From CAZAJT01 sp964485585 (GTDB lineage: Bacteria; Patescibacteriota; Microgenomatia; UBA1406; GWC2-37-13): 64,000 bases of DNA. The position numbers were made by a program, and so were the translations under genes. This document shows, one piece after another, positions 30,719-39,145 of the stretch. The notes under the pieces were generated by a model. The model was given only the letters and a program-made list of their open reading frames with translations, was not told the DNA's origin and ran no database searches. Numbering within the stretch: position 1 is the first letter of the stretch; every line of letters begins with the position of its first letter. The DNA lies in the NCBI GenBank assembly GCA_964485585.1, contig CAZAJT010000001.1, forward strand, positions 1 to 64,000, given 5' to 3'.

Positions 30719-31588
30719 GACCTTCGGTTCTATCAGGCTTTTGAGGATGTCGAGGTTTTCTTTGTCTGGGCCTTTTTCTTCAAAGCCGGGTGTTTCAATG
30801 ATAAAGGGCAGATGTTTTGTTTTTTCGTGATTGAGTAACAGCTTGAAGACCTCGGTTCCGATTGCGCCCTTACCAATATTTTCATGCCGATCTCTACGAG
30901 AACCAAAGGCATCTTTACTGTCATTCAAATGCCAAAGCTCAAGTTTGTTTAGTCCAATAAACGAATCAAATATTTGAAGAAACTTATCAAGATATTCAAT
31001 TGTTGAAATATTGTATCCTGCGGCATGGAGATGGCAGGTATCGAAACATACCCGAACCCGTTTATCATTTACATCAACGATAATCCTTGCTATCTCGTCA
31101 AGCGTGAGTCCAACCTTGCGGGTACCTGAGTTCTCGATGATGAACAATGTGTCATCCGGAGAGTTTGCAAGCACTTCTTTTATATTCGCAATGAGTATGT
31201 CATATTTCAGCGCTTGTATTTCTTGCGGAATCTCAGATTCATTGTGTTCATTATTCTTAAACGAACCAAGATGGATAATGCTTCCTTTTATCCCGAGCTG
31301 TGAGGCGGCAGTAAGCTCGGCGATCAGGAGTTGTTTTGAATGCCTGCCAACGTGTTCGTTGTTGGCGAGATTAATAAGGTATGAAGCATGAAAAAATATG
31401 GGATTAACTTTTAGTTGGGTTTTTAATTCAGTAAACACCTTAATGTCGTTTTCATCTGGTTTTGGCTTACTCCAATCACGGGGGGGAGTAGAGAAGATTT
31501 GTAGACAATTCCCGCCAATCGCCACAATTCTTTCTAACGCTTTGTTGTATCCGCCCACAATTGACACATGCGCCCCCAGTTTTGCCAT
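30704..31588 (-). CDS. nfo: Deoxyribonuclease IV (endonuclease IV)
   Basis: A 294-residue zinc-dependent AP endonuclease of base-excision repair, a TIM barrel. Diagnostic segments are KLGAHVSIVGGYNKAL, NCLQIFSTPPRDW, FHASYLINLAN, IENSGTRKVG, VCFDTCHLHAAGYN and HLNDSKDAFGSRRDRHENIGKGAIG, carrying the three-zinc ligands. Length is normal. It lies divergent from the MFS gene. Confidence 0.95.
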   Translation of the reverse strand: MAKLGAHVSIVGGYNKALERIVAIGGNCLQIFSTPPRDWSKPKPDENDIKVFTELKTQLKVNPIFFHASYLINLANNEHVGRHSKQLLIAELTAASQLGIKGSIIHLGSFKNNEHNESEIPQEIQALKYDILIANIKEVLANSPDDTLFIIENSGTRKVGLTLDEIARIIVDVNDKRVRVCFDTCHLHAAGYNISTIEYLDKFLQIFDSFIGLNKLELWHLNDSKDAFGSRRDRHENIGKGAIGTEVFKLLLNHEKTKHLPFIIETPGFEEKGPDKENLDILKSLIEPKVNPAS

Positions 31589-31637
31589 TTGAAAACATTA
31601 TAACAAAGGGTTCAGGGAGAAATGAATGCATATCCTT

Positions 31638-31643
31638 TATAAT
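31638..31643 (+). promoter_or_regulatory. -10 box of the MFS transporter gene
   Basis: A consensus TATAAT 6 bp before the ATG at 31650, predicting a leaderless mRNA. It rules out the upstream in-frame ATG at 31626. Confidence 0.55.
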
Positions 31644-31649
31644 TATTCC

Positions 31650-32807
31650 ATGGGTATATCTAGGAATATTACGTTGTTCAAGTGGTTTAATTTTTTTACA
31701 GACTTTCAGTTGTATGCGCCCATTGAGATATTGTACTTTGCTCAAGTAACTGGTTCGTATGTTGCTGGAATGAGTATTTTTTCCATTATGACCATTTCAG
31801 CAGCCCTGTCTGAAGTCCCAACTGGTATTTTCTCTGATTTCATTGGTAGGAAAAGGACGATAGTATTGGGGGCACTATCTGCGGTGGTATATACAGTCTT
31901 TTATGCTATTGGAGGTTCTTACATTATGCTTGCTATTGGTGCAATGCTTGAGGGTTTGTCTCGTTCATTTTATAGTGGAAATAACGATGCGTTGCTTCAT
32001 AATACCGTGACCGAAAGTGGCGAAGAACACAAATTCCATGAGTATCTTGGTAAAACAAAAGCGATGTTTCAGATCGCGCTCGCCGTTTCGGCTGTTTTTG
32101 GTAGTTTCATCGCTCATATCTCTTTCTCGTTAGTACTTTGGTTAACCGTTATTCCTCAGCTTATTTGTTTGTTTCTCAGCTTTCAGTTTATAGAGTCAAA
32201 GAACTATCGCTCAGAGAGCGGAAATATCTATCTTCATTTACGCGAAGCAATGCAGCTATTTGTTAAAAATAAGAAACTACGCCTCCTGAGTATTGCGTCT
32301 GCTGTGCGGGAAGGTATGGGTGAGGCTACCTATCAATTTCAATCGGCATTTTATGTCATGGTTTGGCCAATCTGGGCATTGGGCTTTGCCAAGATGATCT
32401 CAAATGTTCTTGCTTCGACAAGTTTTTATTACAGTGGTAAACTCATTGATAGATTGGGACCGCTGCGGATTCTTATTGCTGGAAATCTTTACGCACGTAT
32501 TGTAAATGTAATTGCGTTGGTCACATCATCAACGATTTCACCTGCCTTAATGTCAACAAATTCGTTATTTTATGGAGCATCAAACGTATCTATGAACTCT
32601 CTCCTTCAGAAGGAGTTTACTCCCCATCAACGAGCGACGATGGGTTCGCTCAACTCGTTTTTCGGAAGCATTTCTTTTGCAATTCTTGCATTTTTGTTTG
32701 GAGGACTTGCAGATGTGGTTGGAGTCGTTAATGCATTTCTGATAGCACAAATCATTAATTTACTCCCGATAGCAATCTATATCAAACTTTTTAAACATTC
32801 TCCTTGA
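31650..32807 (+). CDS. Major facilitator superfamily transporter
   Basis: A 385-residue membrane protein with about twelve predicted helices. The MFS loop 2-3 motif appears as GIFSDFIGRKRTIVLGALS, and a second similar motif in YYSGKLIDRLGPLRILIAG. Motifs EVPTGIFSD and QKEFTPHQRATMGSLNSFFGS recall drug-efflux-type permeases. The substrate is unknown. Its stop codon TGA lies inside the -35 box of the hrcA promoter. Confidence 0.85.
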   Translation: MGISRNITLFKWFNFFTDFQLYAPIEILYFAQVTGSYVAGMSIFSIMTISAALSEVPTGIFSDFIGRKRTIVLGALSAVVYTVFYAIGGSYIMLAIGAMLEGLSRSFYSGNNDALLHNTVTESGEEHKFHEYLGKTKAMFQIALAVSAVFGSFIAHISFSLVLWLTVIPQLICLFLSFQFIESKNYRSESGNIYLHLREAMQLFVKNKKLRLLSIASAVREGMGEATYQFQSAFYVMVWPIWALGFAKMISNVLASTSFYYSGKLIDRLGPLRILIAGNLYARIVNVIALVTSSTISPALMSTNSLFYGASNVSMNSLLQKEFTPHQRATMGSLNSFFGSISFAILAFLFGGLADVVGVVNAFLIAQIINLLPIAIYIKLFKHSP

Positions 32808-32832
32808 CAAGGATTAGCAGACTTGTTATATT
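32804..32832 (+). promoter_or_regulatory. Consensus sigma-70 promoter of the hrcA operon
   Basis: TTGACA (32804-32809), an exact 17 bp spacer and TATATT (32827-32832). Transcription should start at about 32839-32840, the first base of the hrcA ATG, giving a leaderless message. The -35 box overlaps the stop of the MFS gene. Confidence 0.8.
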
Positions 32833-32840
32833 ATTGCTAA
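32814..32840 (+). promoter_or_regulatory. CIRCE-like HrcA operator
   Basis: TTAGCA (32814-32819) and TGCTAA (32835-32840) are separated by 15 bp, the geometry of the outer parts of CIRCE (TTAGCACTC-N9-GAGTGCTAA). The inner CTC/GAG triplets are not conserved. The operator covers the spacer and the -10 box, and ends on the first base of the hrcA start codon, so bound HrcA would block its own promoter. Confidence 0.75.
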
Positions 32841-33580
32841 TGGAGGATTTAACACAGAGGCAAGTAGACGTACTTAAAGTGATTATTCAGGAATATACAG
32901 AGACTGGCGATCCGGTTGGCTCTGAAATACTTGAAAAAAAATATAAGTTGGGAGTTTCACCTGCTACTATACGAAACGAAATGGTCGCTCTGGCCAAAAA
33001 AGGTTACCTCAAAAAATATCATTTTTCATCCGGCCGAATCCCTTCGGCAAAAGGATTCCGGTTCTACATTCGTCATCTGATGAAGGAAAAAGAGCTTTCA
33101 ACTATTGATGAAGTGGCATACAAAAATAGCGTCTGGGATGAACGTGATGAAACGCATAGACTGTTATCTCAAGCTACCAAAGTATTAGCTCATCGTACTG
33201 GTTTACTCTCGTTGACCGCTACGGTAGCCGGCGATTTGTATTATGCCGGCGTCTCTAATCTTCTCCAGAAGCAGGAGTTTCTGAATCTTGATCTATCAAG
33301 GAGTTTATTTGAACTTTTAGATGAGATTCATTACTGGGAAAAGGTACTCAATCATTGTCTGAAAATAGAGGATGAAGTTTTATACATGCTTGGTGAAGAG
33401 GATTTTAACAATCCGCTTTTTGAGCCGTGTGCTTCGGTTTTTGGTGAATTTCAGGTAGGAAACACCGTCGGTATTATTGGGGTGGTTGGACCGAAGCGTA
33501 TGTATTATGATACCATTATACCGCAAATCCGGTATTTCTCACATCTTATCGAGGAGATGTTGCAAAATCAAGGTAAATAG
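32840..33580 (+). CDS. hrcA: Heat-inducible transcription repressor HrcA
   Basis: A 246-residue repressor of chaperone genes. The N-terminal winged helix has LTQRQVDVLKVIIQEYTETGDPVGSE and VSPATIRNEMVALAKKGYL, the typical HrcA DNA-binding domain. The C-terminal part ends with VGIIGVVGPKRMYYDTIIPQIRYFS, also typical. Common HrcA proteins are near 340 residues, so the middle and dimerisation part is reduced. The ATG at 32840 follows the CIRCE-like operator; an upstream in-frame start at 32804 would fall in the promoter. It is the first gene of hrcA-grpE-dnaK-dnaJ. Confidence 0.93.
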   Translation: MEDLTQRQVDVLKVIIQEYTETGDPVGSEILEKKYKLGVSPATIRNEMVALAKKGYLKKYHFSSGRIPSAKGFRFYIRHLMKEKELSTIDEVAYKNSVWDERDETHRLLSQATKVLAHRTGLLSLTATVAGDLYYAGVSNLLQKQEFLNLDLSRSLFELLDEIHYWEKVLNHCLKIEDEVLYMLGEEDFNNPLFEPCASVFGEFQVGNTVGIIGVVGPKRMYYDTIIPQIRYFSHLIEEMLQNQGK

Positions 33581-33605
33581 TTATTACTAGTTTGCATAAT
33601 GCAAG

Positions 33606-34088
33606 ATGATGAACGATAAGAAAATTGATAAAAAGGAAGAAGACAAAAAACACATCACCGGAAAGCTCAAAGAACTAGAAAAACAGGTCGAAGAATACAA
33701 GAATAAATATTTAAGAGTTCTCGCCGACCATCAGAATTTCGAAAGGCGTGTACGGCAGGAACAGGAGGAAAACGCACAAAGCACACAGGCGCGATTAGTA
33801 CTCAAGTTATTACCCTTTTTAGACAACCTAGAAAAAGCAGAAGTTTTTGTGAAAGATTCTGGTTTGCACCTGATCAAAAATAATTTTTATCAGATACTCA
33901 AAGAGATGGGTTTGGAAGAGATAGAAGTTTTGGAGAAGGAGTTTGATCCCGGCGTTGCCGAGGCAGTTGACGTGGTATCGGGCGAGAGAGATAATATTGT
34001 AGTTGATGTTGTGAAAAAAGGATATAAATATAATATGAAGTTGTTAAGACCAGCGCAGGTTAAAGTAGAAAAAAAAGCAGGTTCGTGA
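33606..34088 (+). CDS. grpE: Nucleotide exchange factor GrpE
   Basis: A 160-residue co-chaperone that releases ADP from DnaK. It has a long N-terminal coiled coil (residues 1-60, KLKELEKQVEEYKNKYLRVLADHQNFERR) and a C-terminal beta domain (EIEVLEKEFDPGVAEAV, VVDVVKKGYKYNMKLLRPAQVKV). Two adjacent ATG codons (33606, 33609) are both possible starts. It sits 25 bp after hrcA. Confidence 0.94.
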   Translation: MMNDKKIDKKEEDKKHITGKLKELEKQVEEYKNKYLRVLADHQNFERRVRQEQEENAQSTQARLVLKLLPFLDNLEKAEVFVKDSGLHLIKNNFYQILKEMGLEEIEVLEKEFDPGVAEAVDVVSGERDNIVVDVVKKGYKYNMKLLRPAQVKVEKKAGS

Positions 34089-34097
34089 GTTATTAGT

Positions 34098-34103
34098 TAT
34101 ACT
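34098..34103 (+). promoter_or_regulatory. Possible internal -10 box before dnaK
   Basis: TATACT lies 9 bp before the dnaK ATG in the 24 bp gap after grpE. The spacing matches the leaderless promoters elsewhere in the window, so dnaK may also have its own transcript. No -35 box is evident. Confidence 0.35.
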
Positions 34104-34112
34104 ATTTATCGT

Positions 34113-35993
34113 ATGAGTAAAATTGTTGGTATTGATTTAGGGACGACGAATTCAGCTGTTGCGGTAATGGAGGCAGGGCAGCCAAAAATAATTCATTCAC
34201 AGGAAGGAAGAAATGTGATTCCTTCTGTCGTGGATCCTATAAAAAGAATTGTCGGAGATGTCGCAAAGCGGCAGACTGTCATTAACCCAAAAAAGACCAT
34301 TTTTTCTATAAAGCGGTTAATGGGTCGGCGCTTTGCTGATTCTTCAATAGGATATGACCATAAATGGTTGCCTTACAATATAAAAGAAGGAAAAGATGGG
34401 AAAGCAGTAGTAGAAGTCGAAGGCAAAACGTATACTCCAGAAGAAATCTCCGCAATAATTCTTCAGAAAATCAAATCAGATGCTGAAGCGTATCTTGGTG
34501 AAAAAGTTGAAAAAGCAGTAATCACGGTTCCCGCTTATTTCGATGACGCGCAACGGCAGGCGACCAAACAGGCGGGTGAGATTGCCGGATTAGATGTGGT
34601 TCGTATCCTCAATGAACCTACTGCTGCAGCACTCGCGTATGGTTTGGATAAAAAACACGCCCACACGATTGCGGTATACGATCTGGGAGGAGGTACATTT
34701 GATATTACAATTCTAGAGCTTGGTGAAGGGGTATTTGAAGTAAAATCCACCAATGGTGATACCCACTTAGGTGGTGATGATTTTGATAAGGTTATCCTTG
34801 ATCATATTGCAGACGAGTTTAAAAAAGAGCAAGGTATCGATCTTAAAAAAGATCCGCAGGCTTTGCAGCGATTACGAGATGCTGCGGAAAAAGCAAAAAT
34901 CGAGCTTTCATCCTCAATGGAGGCAGAGATCAATCTCCCGTTTATCACCATCAAGGATAATCAACCACTCCATTTTGTTATGAAACTCACCCGTTCAAAA
35001 TTGGAGAGTTTGGTGGCAGATCTTATCGGTAAGACATTCACTCCGGTAAAAGAGGCTTTGAAAGATGCGAAAATTGATGTTTCGAAGGTCGATGAGGTTG
35101 TACTTGTTGGTGGTATGACTCGTATGCCCAAAATTATCGAACGAGTAAAAGAATTTTTTGGAAAAGATCCCAATCGATCAGTAAATCCCGATGAAGTAGT
35201 TGCTGTTGGCGCAGCGATTCAGGCAGGAGTACTTACTGGCGAAACAAAGGATGTGGTGCTTCTCGACGTAACACCGCTGACTCTCGGCGTTGAAACTCTT
35301 GGTGGTGTGATGACGCCTCTTATTAACCGTAATACTACCATACCCACTTCGAAGAGTGAGATATTTTCCACTGCCGCAGATAACCAGACACAGGTAGAGG
35401 TACATATCTTACAAGGTGAACGACCACTTGCCAAGGATAATAAATCACTGGGGAGATTTATTCTGCAAGGAATCCCGCCTGCACCGCGAGGAGTGCCGCA
35501 AATAGAGGTTGTTTTTGATATAGACGCCAATGGTATTCTTACGGTTACCGCAAAAGACAAAGCTACCGGCAAAAGTCAGAGTATCAAGATAACCGGCTCA
35601 ACTGGCTTAAGCAAAGAAGAGATTGAGAAAATGAGAGAAGAAGCAGAAAAACATGCAGATGAAGACAAACAAGAGAAAGAAAAAATAGAGGCGCGTAATA
35701 AAGCAGATAATATGATCTATGTTGCGGAAAAGTCATTGAAGGATGCCGGCGATAAGGCGCCGAAAGAAATAAAAGATGAAGTAGAGCAAAAGATAAAGGC
35801 GCTCAAAGATGTTCTTGATAAAGGGACAGTAGGAGATCTCGAGTCAAAGACAAAAGACCTCTCTGATTCGCTCCAAAAGATTGGTCAAACTATGTACCAG
35901 CAGAAAGCCGAGGAACCTCAGCAAGAGGCAGAAAAAAAAGAGAAAGAGGAAAAGGAAAAGAAAGATGTTGAGGAAGGCGAAGTTGTTAGCTAA
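34113..35993 (+). CDS. dnaK: Molecular chaperone DnaK (Hsp70)
   Basis: A 626-residue Hsp70. The ATPase domain has [17 protein letters not shown] at the start, [16 protein letters not shown] and the [17 protein letters not shown] signature. The substrate-binding domain follows ([14 protein letters not shown]), then a helical lid and a K/E-rich tail. Length and order are normal. It has its own possible -10 box and ends 72 bp before dnaJ. Confidence 0.97.
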   Translation: MSKIVGIDLGTTNSAVAVMEAGQPKIIHSQEGRNVIPSVVDPIKRIVGDVAKRQTVINPKKTIFSIKRLMGRRFADSSIGYDHKWLPYNIKEGKDGKAVVEVEGKTYTPEEISAIILQKIKSDAEAYLGEKVEKAVITVPAYFDDAQRQATKQAGEIAGLDVVRILNEPTAAALAYGLDKKHAHTIAVYDLGGGTFDITILELGEGVFEVKSTNGDTHLGGDDFDKVILDHIADEFKKEQGIDLKKDPQALQRLRDAAEKAKIELSSSMEAEINLPFITIKDNQPLHFVMKLTRSKLESLVADLIGKTFTPVKEALKDAKIDVSKVDEVVLVGGMTRMPKIIERVKEFFGKDPNRSVNPDEVVAVGAAIQAGVLTGETKDVVLLDVTPLTLGVETLGGVMTPLINRNTTIPTSKSEIFSTAADNQTQVEVHILQGERPLAKDNKSLGRFILQGIPPAPRGVPQIEVVFDIDANGILTVTAKDKATGKSQSIKITGSTGLSKEEIEKMREEAEKHADEDKQEKEKIEARNKADNMIYVAEKSLKDAGDKAPKEIKDEVEQKIKALKDVLDKGTVGDLESKTKDLSDSLQKIGQTMYQQKAEEPQQEAEKKEKEEKEKKDVEEGEVVS

Positions 35994-36019
35994 TCACTGC
36001 TCTGCGAATGGGTCATACA

Positions 36020-36051
36020 CTTGCTACATGATACATGCTACATGATACATG
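36020..36051. repeat. CTTGCTACATGATACATG word repeat
   Basis: CTTGCTACATGATACATG is followed by another CTACATGATACATG unit, between dnaK and dnaJ. The same 18 bp sequence occurs inverted at 51071-51095. The last bases run into the -10 box of dnaJ. Confidence 0.7.
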
Positions 36052-36057
36052 TATAAT
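36052..36057 (+). promoter_or_regulatory. -10 box of dnaJ
   Basis: TATAAT with 8 bp to the ATG at 36066. It predicts a separate, leaderless dnaJ-epmA-efp transcript. Confidence 0.5.
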
Positions 36058-36065
36058 AATATCCT

Positions 36066-36914
36066 ATGAAAGATTATTACGAAGTGTTGGGAGTCAATAA
36101 GAATGCTACTGCGGAAGAGATAAAGAAAGCGTATCGGAAACTCGCGCTTGAGTGGCATCCTGATCGAAATAAATCCACTGAGGCTGCTGCAAAGTTCAAA
36201 GAAATTAATAAAGCGTATGAGGTGCTTGCCGACCAGAAAAAGCGCGAGATGTATGATCAACTGGGTCCTGAGGCGTTTGAGAGGACGGGCACAGGTGCAG
36301 GTGGAGCCTATCGTCAAGGTCCATTTACCTATACTTATTCATATGGTGGCCAGAATCCGTTTGAAGGAGTTGATTTCGAAGGATTTTCTGATCCCTTTGA
36401 GATCTTCGAACAATTTTTTGGATTCAGATCGCCTTTTGGCAGTCAGAGAAGACAACGAAGAAACATTTATAGGATAGAAGTTGATTTTAATGAAGCGGTG
36501 CATGGGGTAGAAAAAGAAGTCGCCATTGATGGGAAAAATAAAAAGATAAAAATTCCCGCAGGAGTCGATGATGGCAGTAGGATACGCTTCTCAGACTTTG
36601 ATTTACTTATTGAGGTGCGGCCGCATCCCTATTTTAAGCGGCAAGGTCAAGATATTTATTATGGAAAAGCGATATCTTACTCCTTAGCTGCGCTTGGTGG
36701 CACTATTGAAGTGCCAACCATTCATAAAAACGTTACCTTGAAGGTGCGTCCCGGTACTCAATCTGGTACCACTGTACGTCTCCGTAGTCAAGGAGTTCCC
36801 TATCCTCATTCTACTCAACGGGGCGACCAGTATGTTATTATTACAGTGCATGTGCCCGAAAGAGTTTCTTCAAAAGCAAAAAAACTATTAGAAGAGCTCG
36901 CTACTGAATTGTGA
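36066..36914 (+). CDS. dnaJ: DnaJ-type J-protein without zinc finger (class II/CbpA-like)
   Basis: A 282-residue co-chaperone of DnaK. The J domain (residues 1-65) has the catalytic HPD in [10 protein letters not shown] glycine/phenylalanine-rich linker (residues 75-125) and the C-terminal substrate-binding domains ([43 protein letters not shown]) follow. The four C-x2-C-x-G-x-G repeats of classic DnaJ are entirely absent. It is nevertheless in the dnaK operon, so it probably serves as the main J-protein. Its TGA stop overlaps the GTG start of the next gene. Confidence 0.92.
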   Translation: MKDYYEVLGVNKNATAEEIKKAYRKLALEWHPDRNKSTEAAAKFKEINKAYEVLADQKKREMYDQLGPEAFERTGTGAGGAYRQGPFTYTYSYGGQNPFEGVDFEGFSDPFEIFEQFFGFRSPFGSQRRQRRNIYRIEVDFNEAVHGVEKEVAIDGKNKKIKIPAGVDDGSRIRFSDFDLLIEVRPHPYFKRQGQDIYYGKAISYSLAALGGTIEVPTIHKNVTLKVRPGTQSGTTVRLRSQGVPYPHSTQRGDQYVIITVHVPERVSSKAKKLLEELATEL

Positions 36915-37912
36915 ACATTACGACCAATATCGATAATCTTGAAAAGTACAAAATAGTATTGAAAGTCGAGGAGACAACCCATCTTTTTTTCAAAAAACAC
37001 GGATTTGTGAATGTCCACCTCCCGGTATTGTCACCGGCATTAATCCCAGAATCATATTTGGAAATATTTCAAACAGAGTTCTCCTATCATCAGAAAAGAC
37101 AAAGGCTATTCTTAACTCCTTCGCCTGAACTATTTTTGAAGCGGCTCCTTGCTCATGGAATCGGTAATTGCTATTATCTTGGTAAATCATTCCGTAACGC
37201 TGAACCCGCTTCAAACTTACATTCATTTGAGTTTTGCTTACTAGAATTTTATAAAGTAGACGCCAACTATTTAGATATTGCCGATGAATTACTATTGCTT
37301 CTTCAAGAGTTGGCAGACAGTCTCTATGTATCGTCAGAAATTAAGTATCGAGGAAAAAGAATATCGTTATCACGTTGGGAACGTTTATCTGTTGCCGAAG
37401 CTTTTCAGAAGTATGCTAACATTTATTCATCTGATCTCTTTGATCCAAATACATTGCGAGAAAAGGCACGGCAAAAAGGTTATAAAGTAGATGGGTTTTC
37501 CTATGAAGATATTTTTTCCCAGATATATGTGCAAGAAATTGAGCCGCAGCTTGGCGTGAGGGGATACCCGACACTCCTATATGATTATCCGAAACAATTT
37601 GCGGCGTTGGCGAAATTAAATAAGGATAAAAAAACAGCACAGCGATTCGAATTTTATATCGAAGGGATTGAATTAGGTGATTGTTATAGTGAATTAACCG
37701 ATTGGAAAGAACAGGAGATGCGTTTTACCGAAGAAGTAGAGAAAAGGAAGCACGCCAACAAAATTCCACATACAATTGACAAGGGTTTTATCGAGACGTT
37801 ACAATATGGACTCAATCCGTGTGCCGGAATAGCAATAGGGTTTGATCGATTAGCGATGATTTTCGCAGATGCTACCTCCATACACGATCTGCAGCTTATA
37901 TCAATACAATAA
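36911..37912 (+). CDS. epmA: EpmA-like class II lysyl-tRNA synthetase paralog (EF-P lysylase)
   Basis: A 333-residue protein equal to the catalytic core of class II LysRS without the anticodon-binding domain. Visible motifs are [57 protein letters not shown] (motif 2) and [17 protein letters not shown] (motif 3). In proteobacteria, EpmA (GenX/PoxA) attaches (R)-beta-lysine to EF-P. Here it lies 6 bp upstream of efp, strongly supporting the same role. The start is GTG, overlapping the dnaJ stop. The aminomutase EpmB, which makes the beta-lysine, is not in this window. Confidence 0.85.
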   Translation: MNITTNIDNLEKYKIVLKVEETTHLFFKKHGFVNVHLPVLSPALIPESYLEIFQTEFSYHQKRQRLFLTPSPELFLKRLLAHGIGNCYYLGKSFRNAEPASNLHSFEFCLLEFYKVDANYLDIADELLLLLQELADSLYVSSEIKYRGKRISLSRWERLSVAEAFQKYANIYSSDLFDPNTLREKARQKGYKVDGFSYEDIFSQIYVQEIEPQLGVRGYPTLLYDYPKQFAALAKLNKDKKTAQRFEFYIEGIELGDCYSELTDWKEQEMRFTEEVEKRKHANKIPHTIDKGFIETLQYGLNPCAGIAIGFDRLAMIFADATSIHDLQLISIQ

Positions 37913-37918
37913 CTAATA

Positions 37919-38500
37919 ATGAGGACAAGCGCTGGCAATCTAAAAAAAGGTGAATTTATTCTCTATCAAAATGAAGTATGGCAGGTGCAAAAGGCTGATT
38001 TCTACTCTCCCGGTAAAGGATCAGCACTCATGAAGACCCGCCTAAAAAATGTAATTTCAGGGAAAAATATCGATTACACATTCAAGTCGAATGAGGATGT
38101 TGACGAGCTAAATGTTTTGAGTATTGAGATGCAGTACTTATATAAGGATGTTGAATATTACTACTTTATGGATGAGCGCAATTATAATCAATACTCAGTC
38201 CTCGGTTCGGTAATTGGAGCGGTAGGAAAGTTTTTCAAAGAAGGTAATAAATATTATGTATACGTGTACAATGATAAAGCCTTAAGTGTGCGGCCTCCTT
38301 TGAGTGTTCGATTGCAGGTTATTGAGGCAGAAGAAGCAATAAGAGGAGATACTGTTTCTGGAGCAAAAAAACCAGCTCTCATTGAGACAGGAGCACGAAT
38401 TATGGTTCCTCTCTTTGTGAAGAAAGGAGATGTGATTGTGATCAATCCCGAAACAGGAGAGTATATTGAGAGAGTAAAGAGTGAAGATGTTAGGTCTTAG
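37919..38500 (+). CDS. efp: Translation elongation factor P
   Basis: A 193-residue factor that relieves ribosome stalling at polyprolines. It has three beta domains. The loop that reaches the peptidyl-transferase centre is YSPGKGSALMKTRLKN, with Lys at about residue 33, the position that EpmA-type enzymes modify. The C-terminal signature VQVIEAEEAIRGDTVSG-like segment is read here as RLQVIEAEEAIRGDT. The final residues (EDVRS) are encoded by the TTAGGTCTTAGATGTTGG word repeat. It follows the EpmA-like gene at once. Confidence 0.94.
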   Translation: MRTSAGNLKKGEFILYQNEVWQVQKADFYSPGKGSALMKTRLKNVISGKNIDYTFKSNEDVDELNVLSIEMQYLYKDVEYYYFMDERNYNQYSVLGSVIGAVGKFFKEGNKYYVYVYNDKALSVRPPLSVRLQVIEAEEAIRGDTVSGAKKPALIETGARIMVPLFVKKGDVIVINPETGEYIERVKSEDVRS

Positions 38501-38524
38501 ATGTTGGATATTAGATCTTTTTGC

Positions 38525-39145
38525 ATGATATCAGTAGGAACATTATTAAAAGAAGAGCGGGTAAAAAAGGGATTATCCTTGCGTACTGTTGAAAAATCAA
38601 TACGGGTACGAGAAAAATTTCTGAAATCTATAGAGGAGAATGATTGGAATGCATTTTCCTCAGAGATATACATAACCGGAATATTATCAAATTATGCAAA
38701 ATTTTTAAGCGTAGATAAACAAAAAGTCATTGCGTTTTTCCGCAGAGATTACGAGAGGCGTGATGATTTAAGCTTTAAGAAATCCATCTCTTCTCATCAT
38801 TTTACTCCCCAGACCAAGCGCCTAGTTTACGGTGGTATAGTAGCGGTACTTGCGATCTTTCTTTTCTATTTTGGTTATCAGCTCAAGCAGTTCTTATCTC
38901 CCCCCTCTATTACCATTATGGCTCCGATGACCAATCGTTTTCGATCAATTGACAATGTTGTTATACGGGGAAAAACCGAAAAAGAAGCAAGTATCACCAT
39001 ATTTGGTGAAAGAATTTATCCAAATAAAGATGGTGTATTTGAATATGTGTTACCGCTTCATACGGGGAAAAATGAACTTATTATCGAAGTAATTGGCGGA
39101 AACGGTAAGAAGAATGTGGTAAGGAAAGAATTTGTTAAGGAGTAA
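38525..39145 (+). CDS. RodZ-like HTH membrane protein
   Basis: A 206-residue protein. The N-terminal HTH_25 domain (SVGTLLKEERVKKGLSLRTVEKSIRVREKFLKSIEEND) is like that of RodZ/YmfM, the MreB-linked shape protein. One membrane helix (LVYGGIVAVLAIFLFYFGYQL) and a C-terminal Big-like beta domain follow (GKTEKEASITIFGERIYPN). The ATG at 38525 is preferred to that at 38501, whose first residues come from word-like repeats. It follows efp in the same direction and its end overlaps the convergent radA by 11 bp. Confidence 0.8.
   Translation: MISVGTLLKEERVKKGLSLRTVEKSIRVREKFLKSIEENDWNAFSSEIYITGILSNYAKFLSVDKQKVIAFFRRDYERRDDLSFKKSISSHHFTPQTKRLVYGGIVAVLAIFLFYFGYQLKQFLSPPSITIMAPMTNRFRSIDNVVIRGKTEKEASITIFGERIYPNKDGVFEYVLPLHTGKNELIIEVIGGNGKKNVVRKEFVKE

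Noticed and set aside
36911..37912. Housekeeping lysyl-tRNA synthetase (lysS)
   Set aside because: There is no N-terminal OB anticodon-binding domain and the length is 333 rather than about 500 residues; it adjoins efp. EpmA-like is the better reading.
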